Under the pieces are notes generated by a model, which ran no database searches, had not been told where the DNA came from, and was given only the letters and a program-made list of their open reading frames with translations. 64,000 nucleotides of DNA from Edaphochlamys debaryana (Eukaryota; Chlorophyta; Chlorophyceae; Chlamydomonadales). The stretch is taken from contig JAEHOE010000157.1 of NCBI GenBank assembly GCA_016858145.1, positions 1 through 64,000 on the forward strand. Direction: 5' to 3'. Positions within the stretch are counted from its first letter, which is position 1. Each line of letters begins with the position of its first letter. Below, piece by piece: positions 11,901 through 23,700 of this stretch. A program made the translations under genes and the position numbers.

Positions 11901-14900
11901 GGAGCCATGGAGGGGGGAGTGGAGCGTAAATGAAGTACAGAGGAGATCTGCCCCAGCCTAAGAGAAGAGCCTGAGAGAAGTGAAGGCGGTTGAGGTGCTA
12001 AACAGGGATAGAAATAGCTAACGCCGGGTTGCCCCTGGCCCCTGCTTACGCTGGTAGCTGCCCATGCAGGTGCCCCTGCATGCACGTCTGCATGTGCCCG
12101 CCCATCCCGCTCACATGGTCTGCGCGGCGCCCATCCACGTGGGCACTATGCGTACGGTGACGTTGGCGGGGCCCAGGCACGTGGCGGGCAGGATGTACGT
12201 CATCGCGATGCCTGCGGGATCGGGCGTTCAATCCAACGAGGAATGCTATTTGCGGTAACCTTTCCGGCTGAAGACCGCCCCCAAATACCGTAACGAGCTG
12301 AGAGGCGAAACCAACCCCGCTTCCCCCCGCCCAACTATCCCAACCCCGCCCCTGGATCCCCGGCGCCCCACCGATGGGCAGGTTGCTGGCATTGAGGGTG
12401 GCGAGCGGCGTGGCCCAACCCACACGCAGCAGCTCGGGGGCCGAGGGGCAGGACGAGCCGAAGCCTGGAGGTGAGGATGGGGTGGGATGAGTGCGTACGT
12501 AGCGTACGGGGGCTCGGGGGGTGCGTGGGGCACAAGGCACATGCACTGCTGTGCTTTCTGCGTGGCCTGCGGCCCGCATTCTCTAGCGCAGAAAGCCCCG
12601 CCTACCCGGCTAGCCCGGTCGCTCACCCATACAGGATGGCGCGAGTCTTCCGTCTCCCCTCCACCCCACCCCCTACCCCCACCCACCAATTCGCTTGAAC
12701 CCGCGCCCCCACCAGCCCCTTGTCGCCCGGCCCCATCACGACACCCAACCACCCGCCCCGCCCCACCCATAAAGGTGCTGGAGTCCGCGTACTCGTAGCC
12801 GTTGGCCCAGGCGTGCCGGAGACCAAAGTCTGAGAGCGGCGGATGGAGCCAGGGCATTACGGTGGGGAACAGGGCTGTAGAGCCTATGGCGGTGATCCCG
12901 TTGGTTCCTTTTGTGGCGCCCGTTCCCGCGTACCGCGACACCCCTCCCGCCCTCGCCGTCACCGCCCCCCTCTCTTAATCCCCTTCCTTCTTCCTCCCTT
13001 CGCCTCTCCTTTTCTCCCGCCCCATGCACTGAGATAGACCTCCTGCAGCCCACCCACCCACCCCCATCACCCCCTTGCTTTCTCCTCTCCCCCCCTCTCC
13101 AGTTCCCCCCCCCCCCTCCCTCACTGCGCATGAACTCCTGCAGCACAGTGCCCTGCCGGAAGATGCCCTGCAGCGCATTGTTGGCAGGGGGAGTAACAGG
13201 GGGAATGAGCTACCGTGGGTGATGAAAGTTGTGGTGGAGTGTTGAGTTGCAAGTGTGGCTTTCACTTCTTGCGGGACGCGCGCAGGAGAGGAATGATGAC
13301 AGGCGCAGGCTTGCACAGGCTGACCCACACGCTCGCCCAAAGGGATGGCACCGCCTAGCTCTTCCGCCGGCCCCGACCTGCTCCACCCCTCGCCCCGCCC
13401 CTCTCCCCTCCACCTTCCACCCTATCCCCTTCCTGACCTTCATCCCGCCCCTCCCCCGCCCTCCCCCGCCCCGCCCCACCCCGCGCCCCTTCTCTCCTCT
13501 CCCCGCCCTTCCCCTCCTCCCTACCCCCTCACCCCTCCTCCCTATCCCCTCCCCCCCTCCCCCCCCTCCCTTACCCAGACGGTGGGAAGCACCCAGGTCT
13601 CCCGCCCCCCCAGCGTGGACAGCCCCGCCCAGCCGCAGTCCACGCCGGCCGGCAGCACGTACATGCGGTGCGTCCAGGCGCCCAGGCTGGCTGCGGGATG
13701 GGGGGGGGAGGGGCACAGGACAGGGGCACCAGCCAAGAAAAGAGTAAGAGCGGTGTTTACGTGTGAGCATGTGTCTACGGCGCCCCTAGCGGTACGACAC
13801 CAGCTGGGAAGACAGAAAGCCACGGCGTGGTACGGCGACAGGGCATACACATGCAGTGTGCCAAGGCGCCAAGGCAGGCCCGCGGGACGGAGGAAGAGAT
13901 GTAGCCGTGGATGTGTGAAGTGAGGCAGGGCGGGCGCACGTGTTACGGCACCCTCGAGGTACGTACGGCACCCAGTCAGCCGCATCTGGCGGGCAGCGGC
14001 GGCGCACTGGAGGCCATCCCTTCCACCCCCTCACCCCTCCCCACCCCACCCCACTTCTCCCACCCACTCTTGAGCTGCGCGGCTGCGGCGCTGGAGGCTG
14101 CCGCCGCGATGACGTCCACCATGCAGGACAGCGCCTCGCCGCTGCAGGGGATGGCCACGGCCACGGCCTGGGAGGGGGTCGGGGTCGGGGGTGGATAGAG
14201 GGAGGGGGTCGGGGGGGGGGATAGAGGGAGGGGGTCGGGGGGGGGTGGGGGTGGAGGCAGAGGGAGAGTGTGGTGGGAGAGATGGCTCAGTCGGAGGGTA
14301 GCCAGAAATGTGACGCTCGGAGGGGGATCAGTGATGAATCTCCCCTCCGACCTCCGACCTCCGCATCCTTCACTCGCGTCCCCACGTCCCCACGTCCCCA
14401 CGTCCCCACGTCCCCACGTCCCCACGTCCCCACGTCCCCACGTCCCCACGTCCCCACGTCCCCACGTCCCCAGCTCATGCCCGCACCGCCCAGCCCTCCC
14501 ACCCTGAATCCGGTGTTGTTGAGCTGCAGGGCGCCGTAGCTGCAGTCCGCGAGCACCCCCGCGTAGCCGCCAGGGGGGGTAGCGGCGGGCCCGCGGGGGC
14601 CCCAGAAGGCGGCGGTGACGTCAGCGGGCGGCGTGCTGGCGGCGGCGCAGGCCCCGGCCAGGCTCACGGAGATGACCAGCAGGGAGGCGCGGCCGCGGGC
14701 GGGGGCCAAGCCGGCGGCGGATTGGCTTGGGAGCAGGCGGGGGAGAGAGACAAGCAGGGGAAGACAGACGGTGGGGGGCAGGGTGGTGTGAGTGGGCAGG
14801 GGGGCGGGGGGCGTGAAGGAAGGCTCACCCCAGCAGACCGCTGCACACGCACAGCCCCGCGGCACCCAAGCACGCAACTTACAAGATCTGGGCGATGTCG

Positions 14901-16854
14901 GCGGCGAGGCACAGGGTGGGTATCGCGGAGTCGGGGGTGCACACCTGCAGGGAAACGCGTGCGTGTCGATACATGGACATACATGGACAAACACGTGACA
15001 CTCATCAACAACCCTTCACATGATCCCACCTGCGTCGCCCCCAGAACCCCCATGCGCGCACCGCTCTCGGGCTGCCAACCGGCACCTTGTCCCCTGCCCT
15101 CATCGCACTCCCCTTCAACGCCCTCCCCCCCTTACCCCCCTGCCCCCGCCCCCCGCCCCACCCACCAGCTGGATGATGTTGCCCGGCGGTATCGGATTGC
15201 CGTACGAGTCCGCAGGCTGACGTGGCAGCAGGACGAGCACCGAGTCGTTGGAGCGGGACAGCGCCCATCGGGAGTAGTTGGCGGTGTGGACGCCCAGGAG
15301 CGTCAGGAGGCCCTGGGGAAAGGAGGTGCGTGGAGAGGGACAGCGGGAAAGCGGGGACAAGGCTTCTGGGGAATGAGCTGCGTGTGGGCTTGGAGGTCGG
15401 GAGGCTGCGGTCTGGGGTCTGAGGTCTGAGGACTGAGCATGGAGGCTACCGTCGGGGCGTCAGGGTTCTTAAAAGCTGTTTTGGAAGAGCGGTAGAGTTA
15501 CCCATTAATCCCGCCCTCGCTCTAGCCTGGCCCCGCCTGCAAGGCTGCCCAGCGGGGCACGGCGGAGCAGGCTACTGCCCCCCCCCCCGGGCTGCTCAGC
15601 GGGTTGGGGGCCTGCTGCGCCGCCGCCCTCCTCGACCGGCTGGCTGCGCACCCGGAGTCTGTAGGGCAGACCGTAGGCGGGGGGCCGGGGCGCTGGGAGG
15701 CCGCACGTGCATGCGGAATGCAACACCACAGGGGTGCATTGGCGGTGTCAGTGGCAAGCCAGGGGACAGGGGAATTCCAAAGTCAGGGCAACCGAAGAGG
15801 GGAGCAAGCGGCGACGGCGCTCACGGACGATTGGAGCGAACAGAGAGGGCGCACTCCCGGCGGTCCTCACAAAAAGGAACAGAAAGGACTCCCAGAGGCA
15901 GGGCAACCGGCGTCAGGAGCACACATGTAGAGAGGGCGCTTACGGAGCACTCACCTGGCGGAGGCGGCGGGGATGGTGGCCGGGGAGGCTTGGGCCAGGG
16001 TCGAGGAGGGGGCGGCCGCGGGGGCTTTGGTGGCGACGGTTCGGGCGAGGGCGGCTTGGGCGGACCGGGGCGAGGGGATGGTGGCTTGGGGGGTAGTGGC
16101 TTGGGCGGAGGTTGGAGCGGGCTGGGGTTAGGAGATGGGGGCTTGGGCGGAAGGGGCGGTCGGGGGGGTGGCTGAGGCGGGCTGGGTTTGGGAGGGGGAG
16201 GCTTGGGCGGAAGGGGCGGTCGGGGAGGTGGGTGAGGCGGGCTGGGTTTGGGAGGGGAAGGCTTGGGCGGAAGGGGTGGTCGGGGGGGCGGCTGAGGCGG
16301 GCTGGGTTTGGGAGGCGGAGGCTTGGGCGGAAGGGGCGGTCGGGGAGGTGGGTGAGGCGGGCTGGGTTTGGGAGGCAGTGGCGAGGGCGGAAGGGGCGGT
16401 CGGGTGGGTGGGTGAGGCGGGCTGGGTTTGGGAGGGGGAGGCTTGGGCGGAAGGGGCGGTCGGGGGGGTGGCTGAGGCGGGCTGGGTTTGGGAGGGGGAG
16501 GCTTGGGGGGAAGGGGCCGTGGCAGGGGAGCTCTGGGCGAGGGCGGGTGCGGAGCGGGTGGGCCTGCACGCGGGTGGTTGGGCCCCTCACATCCAGCCTT
16601 CAAGGCGCGACAATAATTGCTCAAGATGATATCTCCTTCGCCCCGGCACGCTTTCGGGGCAGCGTTTGGGCAAGGGATGTGGCGCCGGCGACTTTCTCGC
16701 TCGCTTCCCGCAAGAGCCCTTGCGCTTGTGTTCGCTATGCTTGACATACCGCTATCGCACCTGCCGCTGTGACAATTTGGGCAGGTGCCAGGTAGACCAC
16801 GATGGCGCATGCAGCGGCCAGGCGCCAGGCGACAGCGCGCCTGCGCTCGCGCAT
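5962..16854 (-). CDS. Secreted peptidase M11 (gametolysin/VMP-like) protein with FTP and PAN-like domains
   Basis: Multi-exon gene, about 1,060 residues. Exons in reading order: 16761-16854 (signal peptide, hydrophobic stretch AAACAIVVYLAPA), 15955-16563 (about 200 residues of proline-rich repeats), an unresolved exon near 15.5 kb, then 15166-15312, 14883-14944, 14503-14725, 14068-14167, 13575-13690, 13125-13167, 12767-12829, 12372-12464, 12115-12211, 11645-11883 and 11402-11501 (M11 domain). PAN/apple-like: 11152-11248 and 9840-10215, which ends in a second proline-rich spacer. FTP/discoidin-like: 9478-9626, 9094-9177, 8781-8843, 8543-8613, 8294-8381, 7236-7272, ending LHEVEVYGI. Final PAN-like: 7071-7102, 6413-6517, 5962-6051. 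Splice phases agree apart from the unresolved exon. The metal motif spans a phase-1 intron and reads QEFMRNFGLRH: the family pattern [HQ]ExxHxxGxxH with the central His replaced by Arg. Met-turn-like STFMG follows. Known M11 members cleave wall or matrix glycoproteins; whether this one is active is doubtful. Confidence 0.82.
6119..6315. repeat. 7-bp tandem repeat (GGAGGGC)n, ~28 copies
   Basis: An uninterrupted heptanucleotide array of about 196 bp. It lies in the last intron of the minus-strand M11 gene, between exons 6413-6517 and 5962-6051. It keeps frames open on both strands, which explains apparent repetitive peptides there. Confidence 0.95.
7550..8115. repeat. Dispersed intronic repeat, copy 1
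   Basis: Lies in the long intron between exons 8294-8381 and 7236-7272 of the M11 gene. It shares with 10425-11010, in the same order and orientation, a block around gcgggccctgcc...ggcttcggcg, a block around cggtcgcacc, ttgc(t/g)(t/g)ggcggtgccgact/ttgcggtgccgact, and cgaagctt(c/t)gtgcggagcgcgccgcac. The blocks are separated by diverged sequence. Likely an old mobile-element copy; no coding capacity seen. Confidence 0.6.
10425..11010. repeat. Dispersed intronic repeat, copy 2
   Basis: Second copy of the element described at 7550-8115, in the intron between exons 11152-11248 and 9840-10215 of the same gene. The most conserved segment is cgaagctttgtgcggagcgc at about 10949. A weaker third match, around cttatcgaccgggcgcgaga, is at about 29769-29860 in the intergenic region. 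Confidence 0.6.
14379..14470. repeat. 9-bp tandem repeat (CCCCACGTC)n, ~10 copies
   Basis: Perfect nonanucleotide array in the intron just downstream (minus-strand sense) of exon 14503-14725 of the M11 gene. Non-coding by position. Confidence 0.9.
15955..16563 (-). repeat. Proline-rich coding repeat, 60-bp period
   Basis: Within exon 2 of the M11 gene. Six or more 60-bp units at about 16141-16500 encode a 20-residue repeat of the type KPSPPxPPPRPPLPPKPPPP. Such Pro/Ser-rich blocks are typical of hydroxyproline-rich extracellular glycoproteins of volvocine algae (pherophorin-like spacers). The opposite strand is also open and gives Gly/Trp-rich shadow peptides. Confidence 0.9.
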
Positions 16855-18152
16855 CGTGTGCGGCTTGGTCCTCCAGCACCTCAGGTCACGGAGGCCCGCA
16901 TTTCCAGCATCGTGTGTACTTCGCAGTCGCGGCAGTCGGACGGCAGTCGAGCGCTAGGGTGGTGTGCCGGGTGCGAGATGGCAAGCGCGCGAGGGGCCTT
17001 GGGATATACCGCTAACGACAAAGGACCAACCTGCTCGCACGGGGGTGCCGTGCAGGTCGTACAAATCGTACGGCATGCGGACCCGAAAGTGGCTCTGCAA
17101 TCGCTGGTAGCTCTGTTAGAGCAGGGTACAAGAGGGGCCCCGGCGGGCGGGTCTCCTGTTGGGCCATTTGGGCGGCGGACCTCCGTCCGCCCTGGCCCTC
17201 CCCGGCCCTCCCCTCCCGCGTGCCGGTTGCCCCCCATACGCATGACAGGTTCTGGGGCCTAGCTAGAACGTTCGTGGAGGCTTCTTTCCCCCAGCTCGCA
17301 CCTTCACACACTTCACGCACTGCACTATGCGGCTCCTAGCGGCTCGCGTGGCGCTTTACCTCCGCTTTGCAGGTGAGCCTGCGCCACTGCGTGCTGGTTG
17401 CCCCCAAGACGCACGCCGGGATCGCACTCTGTTGAGCTGTCTGTTGGCCTGGTAACCCGGCCGCAACGCTCACGTATCGGGCCTATCGGCTGGAACCTGC
17501 GCTTACCGCAGTGCCCGGACTGCCCTTGATGACCACGGACGACCGACCTCAACAGCTCCAACCCCGTGGGAACTCGCGCTCAGGGTCAGGCCACATCCTT
17601 TCGATCTCCAAGCCGCCTTCATCTATCGTACCGGTGCCGGTGTAGCCGTCAGGCGTGCTACACACTGGACCTGCTCGATACCACAAGCCCAAGCCAAGGT
17701 ACGCTGCGCCCTGCCTCGTGGGGGCGCCGTCCCCATGGAAGCCCCATGCCCGCTCACACCACATACCTACCCCGTGGTCGCACGGCGAGCTCAAGTCACC
17801 CCCACCCACCACCACCACCCGCCAAACACCACCCGCCAAACACTGCTGACCCCAACACTATTCAAGTGGCCACCACAGGGTTGAGCGCAACCCGACCCAC
17901 ATCAACGCTGCACCCTGGGTCCGTCCACAAGCGACCGACCCAGATGCCGTAGGCCCGCCGCCCCATCCATGCCAGGCGGCGGCTGCATGCCCCCACTACC
18001 GTACGCCGCCCCCCGCTAAGCTGCTCTCGCGATCCCCCCTTTCTCCTTTAGGCCGCCCCCGCTCGTGGCCGCGCTCCCACAAGCCCTCACCCGCAAGCCC
18101 TTGCACGCCTCCCCTCCACCCACCCCCACTCGCCCTCCCCCTTCTGCCCCCG
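16855..18152. other. Intergenic, upstream of the M11 gene
   Basis: No convincing exon on either strand. It should contain the promoter of the minus-strand M11 gene and the 3' UTR of the OPA3-like gene. Nothing sequence-specific such as a clear TATA box or TGTAA signal stands out. Confidence 0.5.
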
Positions 18153-20065
18153 CTACAAGCCCTTGGGCCCGAAGAAGCCCCCCCACAGGCTCTTGTGCGC
18201 CCGCCGCTGCTGCTCCTCCGCTATGAGCGACTCGAGGCGGTCCACGCGCCCCAGCAGCTGCCCTATGAGCTGCTGCTGCTCCACGTTCTCGGAGAACAGG
18301 CGCTGGGAGGGGGGGCAGAGGGCGGGGGGGGGGGGTGGAAGGTGGGGGGTCAGGAAGGAGGGTGGGTGGGAGGGGGCAGGATGCGTATGCGTGCGCGTGC
18401 GGTGAGGAGAGGGCGTGCCTGAGAGCTGCTGCGGTCGGGGTTGAGTGCCAACCGCAGTTCCTCCTCACACCTGCCCCAACCCACATGACACCCTCCCCCT
18501 GGCCTCCCCTTCTGAGCGAGAATGCTTCAGCCGCACCTGTCCCCACTTGTGCAATTGCACACGCCCCGCTTTTCCCCACTGACCACCCCCCACCCTTGTC
18601 TCTTCCTCGTCTCTACCCATCCTCCCCAACCCCCGCTCACCTCCCGCTCCACGCGGGCCTGCTCCAGGATGGCCAGCCGCTCCCGCTCCTCCTTGGCCTT
18701 CTTCTCAATCTCCTTGCGTCGGTTGCGGTCGTACTCAAACGTAACGATCAAGATGCCCACCTGCGGGGAGGAGGTGAAGGCGGAAGAGCCAGAGGCGCAT
18801 CTGCACTGCTTGCCGCGGCGTTCAGCTTCCCCCCTGGCCCCTCTCCTGCTGGCCCCTCCCCCGTAACCCCCTCCCGTCGTCCCCCACAGGTTATCGCGTG
18901 CACCTCACATCTCCCCCCCTAGACGCGAAGCCGTCGGAGCCTCGCCGCTCTCTTCTGAGATGTTACAAAGCTGAGACTTCGCGCCCTTAACGCTGCTGTG
19001 CTGACCCAAACAGCCTCACCGCGAACACGAAGCCCTCGGACGCTATCTTGGAGGCCAGCTCCACGGACTTCTCCTCCGTCATAGCCCCCACGAAGGCCTT
19101 GCCGGCCTTGCCCTCGGCGCCGCGGGTGATGTAAACCTCCCAGCGGTGCATCACCTGGGGCACAAGGTGGGGTGGGGTGTGGGTAAACGTCAGAGCGCGC
19201 ATCTACCAAGCAGGGCCAAGGGTTGAGGCCGGCCGGCGGTGTCGCCTCTAAAAGGCCTCGCCCGGTAGAGAGCCTGTGCGGGTCGAACGCGGACCGCCCA
19301 ACCGGGCCTCGTAGCACCTGGCACCACGCATCCGGCTGCCGGCCCCTTGAGGTACCGAAGCCTGCAGTGGCGCCCCCCCCCCTACCAGGCTTCGCCCTTA
19401 CGCGTCCGCCCGTCCTCCTTTTCCCCATCAGACCCATCCCCATGCCCTGTGCCCGTATCGGGGCTGTTGGCATAACGTGGTGCCCATTGGGCGCCCCACC
19501 GTCCCGCCACCCGTTCGCTGGGCCCTTTTCCTTCGCACCCATTGGCATGCTTCTCTAACCTCCCCGCACCTGCGCCGTGGTGATGATGTAGCGCCGCGCC
19601 ACGGGGTGCTGCATGGCCCACTGCTCGAAGCGGCTGCCCAGGGGCTTGGCCAGCTGGGGGCGGGAGGGCGGGAGGGGGGGTCGGGGGGGGGGGCAGAAGT
19701 GAGCACATGGCGGGGGCGCACTGGCCGAGTGGGGAGGGAGGGGCAGCGGGGGAGGGTGAAGGCCGACCCGAGGCGGGGCGGGGCGGAGACGCAAGCGTGG
19801 GTGGGGCGTTGGGTGAGAGCACGGTTCAGGGACTTCAGAAGTCGATAAAAGTTCAAGTGTGATGGGTGCAGGGTTACGGGGCGGCGTGGCTGCCGCTGCA
19901 GCCCGCGGGAAGAGCAGCAGGCGCCAGCTTGCCCGGAGTGGCGGTGTGTGGGGGACTGCTACCCTGCCCCCGGCCAGGTCCCCCCTGCATAGGCCCCCCC
20001 AAACCCTACCGCCCCCTCACCTGCTTGAGCAGCAGAGCGCCCATCTTGAACACGAGGGCCGCCAT
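18153..20065 (-). CDS. OPA3: OPA3-family protein
   Basis: Complete five-exon gene encoding 177 residues. Exons: 20021-20065 (MAALVFKMGALLLKQ), 19570-19653 (LAKPLGSRFEQWAMQHP...), 19020-19154, 18641-18760 and 18153-18302 (ending GFFGPKGL, stop TAG). All introns are phase 0 with GT-AG ends. The N-terminal hydrophobic segment, the LAKPLGSRFEQWA stretch, the hydrophobic VGILIVTFEYDRNRRKE segment followed by a charged coiled coil, and the total length all match the OPA3 (optic atrophy 3) family, whose animal members are mitochondrial or peroxisomal membrane proteins affecting organelle shape. Function in algae is inferred from family only. The start is the first in-frame ATG before the conserved N-terminus. 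It is divergent from the CDP-DAG synthase gene, with about 680 bp between their starts. Confidence 0.93.
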
Positions 20066-20747
20066 GGCGCCCTGGGCCTAGCTGGGCCCGCCTCCGCTGG
20101 CGCAAAGCGTGCAGGTAAGGCACGAGCTCCTGGGTCGGACCCGCGACGCCGGTTCAGGCTCGTGCTAAACTATGCTGTGTGTCTGTGTTTGGCTAATATG
20201 GTTGAGGTCAGACGGGCGGGCGCGGCAGGTTTGGGCGACGGGCTGCGTGTGATGGAAGCTTGGATGACGCCCGGCAGGGCCCTGAGAGCACGTCTGTGTG
20301 CGTGGCCAAGTTAACTTTGTTTGGGGCAGACGTGTGCAGGTTTCCGCGTGTGCACCGCGCTTCAGGGGGCACCTGCCTCACCATGAGGGCTGGCACCGCG
20401 ATGAGCTCGGCATTTAGCTGCCCACACCAGCACCAAGCTAGCAAAGGCCCCACGCAACGATCACGGGCTATGCCTTGCTTCTCATGCGAGTAGGAGTTAT
20501 CACTAGCACCCGCTGACAGCTTGCGCTAGCTCGGACGATTCCCGCGGCTGCTGCCTTGGCGCCCAACGCCATGAGGGGCAGCCCCGCGAAAGCGAGAGCA
20601 ACGCCACCAGCTCAATATGTAGGCACTGCTACTCAACGCCTGCGTAGGGCTAAGCTGTAATTACCAGCAGCGACATGGACGACTTTCGCTTCTGGCCGCG
20701 TGCAGGACCAACATTCGGACCACACGGCCTCGGAGCCGGAGCCGGAA
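20066..20747. promoter_or_regulatory. Divergent intergenic/promoter region
   Basis: Separates the start of the minus-strand OPA3-like gene from the presumed start of the plus-strand CDP-DAG synthase. No open frame with protein-like composition. Both promoters are expected here by position; I see no clear TATA box. The exact CDP-DAG synthase start is uncertain, so part of this could be 5' exon. Confidence 0.45.
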
Positions 20748-23700
20748 ATGAAGCCCGTAGATCCGAGAGGTGGGGGCCACGACCGGCACGCACCGGTAGT
20801 TCCCCGCCATCTTTGCTTGGCTTCCCCAGCCTCGCCTTCTTACCCGCCTTCTTACCCTCCCTCGCAGAGAGCCAGGCTCCGCTCCTTCCGCGTGCGGACG
20901 ATCTCCACAGTGCTTCTCATCGGCGGCTTCTTGGGCGTGGTGTACGCGGGCCATGTCCCGCTCATGTTCTTCATCCTCTCGCTGCAGGCAAGGGCCGCAA
21001 GGGCATGCGGGGGGCCTGCCAAACCCGGTCAGAGGCTGTAGGAGCCCTGACGTGCAGTGTATCTATCCCCTCACAAGCGACACATTGGAGCCACTCGGGG
21101 CATGAGGGGCCGGGTTGCAGGGAGGGACTGGGCCTGGCGGGGCTGGGGAAGGGGCCTGGCACGGCGGAGGACCAGGGCGTAGTGCATGACCACAGACGGG
21201 GGTAGTGCTCCAACAACCGGCATCCAAGGTTTCCATACTCGGCACTGGATCTCTGGAAGCACTGGATCCCTGGATCCCATGGATCCTGGGTCCCATGGAT
21301 GCACTGGATCCATAGCTGGGGAGCCACCGCCTTGCTCACCACACTGGGGCGGGGCCGGAGAGGCAAGAGCGTCGGATGGTTCGCTCCGCCCCTCACTCCC
21401 CTCCTCTTCTCCGACTCTTGACGGGTGGCAGTGTTGGCCAGTCCCCCCTACCTTCCCGCCCCTTCCTACTCCCCCCTATCTTCCCCAGTTCCTGGTGGCG
21501 CGGGAGCTCTTCCGCATCGCCTACATCGCGCAGCGCTCGCGGCGGCCGCTGCCGCTGCTGCGCCTGATGCAGTGGTACTTCTTCTTCACGGCCGTGTTCT
21601 GGCTCTACTTCAGGTGGGGAATGGAGGAAGGTGGGAGGGGCTTGGAGTAGAAGGGGAGGCTCTGGTGTGTTCGCAGGCTCTACTTCAGGTGGGGATCAGG
21701 GGCAGGGGGGAGGGGGTGGGGGGATCGCTGGCAAATGTGGAGGGGATACTCTAAGCGGCAGCGGCCGGGGGGGGGGGGGCATGCTGGGAGCGTACCGGAG
21801 CGTACCGGACTCGGAGCCGGACTGGGAGCCAAGCCTGCGGGGCGCGGCCAGCGACCGCCTAGTGGGTTGTAGGGGCGGGTCGGCATCAGCGCGGCGTGCC
21901 CCAGCCCCAGCGCCGCACGCCAGAGCGCCCCACTGGGGCTACAAGCCCCGGGCCATATTGGCTTGGGGAAGGAGGGACGTGAAAGGAGGGGCGGAGGAGA
22001 GCGGATCCGTTAACATCACCGGAGCCGCCCTGTCGGAGCGTCGTGCCCTATTACTTGGCGGGTCGCGGTGGCTTGGGCTCCATTGCGCCTGAGTGCCTGC
22101 GCTGCGCCCTAAGGAGTGCCCTGGGGGGAGGGATGGGGCCGGGGAATCGGCGGGGTGGTGATGCGGGTTCGGAGCTGGGAGGCCATGCCGGGGTGTGAGG
22201 ACAAGGCGGGTCTGGGGCTGGGGGGGCGGGGGGGGGGTTTGATGGACATGGCTCGGCAACGAGCCGTATGGGTGCTGCTGTGAAGGGGGCGTCCCCTGTC
22301 CCTTTTCCCCGTCCCTTTCTCCCTGTCACTCCGCACTCCTCCCCTTATCCCCTCCCCTTCCCCCCTCCCCTCCCCCTCCCCCTCAGGTTCATCAAGCACA
22401 ACCTGCTCGTGGAGGTGACCTCGGACAAGACCCTGGCGCGGCTCTTCTACGGAGCGCTCAAGCACCACTCGCTCATCTCCTACACCCTCTACATGGCCGG
22501 TGGGTGCTGACGCTGGAGAAGGTGCTGACCCTCCCACCCCTCTTCGCCCCCCTCTCCCTCCCCCCCCTGTCCATCTCATGTCTGACCCCGCATGCCCTCT
22601 CCCTTCCTCGCGCTCCCCCCCTCCGCCCCGCTTAGCAACAAACACCCCCTCTCCCCTCCCCCCCTCCCCCATCCCTCCAGGGTTCGTGGGCTTCGTGCTG
22701 ACCCTCAAGAAGGGGCTGTACCTGCACCAGTTCGCGCACTACGCCTGGACGCACATGATCATCCTCATCACCACCGTGCCCACGTGAGGGGGGAGGGGGA
22801 GGAGAGGCGGGGAGGGGAGGGGCCGCGACTGTCGAGGTTACGGCGTCGTTTCATGCACGGGGTGCGCGCTCTGCGGTCTACCTGCGGTCGACCTTTTTCC
22901 CCTTCCCGGTAACCGCTGACGCGATCCCGCTCAGCAACATACACCCCTGACCCCTCCCCTCTTGCTCCCCCCCTGACCCCTCTCCCTCCCCTCCCCCCCC
23001 TGTCAGGACCGGGGGATGCGGGCAGTCCGGCCTCACCCCCTACCCACTTACCGGTAACCCCCTCCTCCTCCCTTGCAATCCCCCCCCCTCCCTGTCAGGA
23101 CCTTTTTCGTGGCCAACATCTTCTCCGGCATCATCTGGTACGTGCTGCCCGCCTTCCTCATCGTGGCCAACGACATATGCGCCTACCTGGCGGGTGCGTG
23201 GGTGGGGGTGCAGGGGTGTGTGTGTGTGTGGGGGGGGGTCGGATAGGGGGTTGGGGGGCAGGGGGAGGAGGGTCGGTGACATCTGCGCCTAACTGGCGGG
23301 TGGGTGGGGGCACATGGCTGGGGAAAGGCGGCTTGGGTGTTAAGAGACCGGGGAGGGAAACAGGGAGAGTCTGCGTCGCTGAGAGCGCGTACCGTGTGTG
23401 CGGGGAGCGGGGCGGGGGAAGGGGGCAAGGGGGGCCTGCCCATGGGTGGAGTGGGAACTGCAGGACAGCAAACAGGAGCGAAAGGGACCTTCACCCGTCT
23501 GCACCCCTCTCGCTGCCCGCCCCTTGACACGCACCTCCTCTCCACCAACCCCCCACCCCCCTCCACCCCCTTGCGCCCCCCCACCCCACAGGCTTCTTCT
23601 TCGGCCGCACGCCCCTCATCCGCCTCTCCCCCAAGAAGACGTGGGAGGGCTTCTTCGGCGGCTTCGCGGGCACCCTGATCATTGCATACTACCTGGCGGC

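Noticed and set aside
16112..16744. Gly/Trp-rich plus-strand open frames opposite the proline-rich exon
   Set aside because: Shadow of a 60-bp coding repeat whose minus strand has the signal peptide, splice sites and HRGP-like composition.
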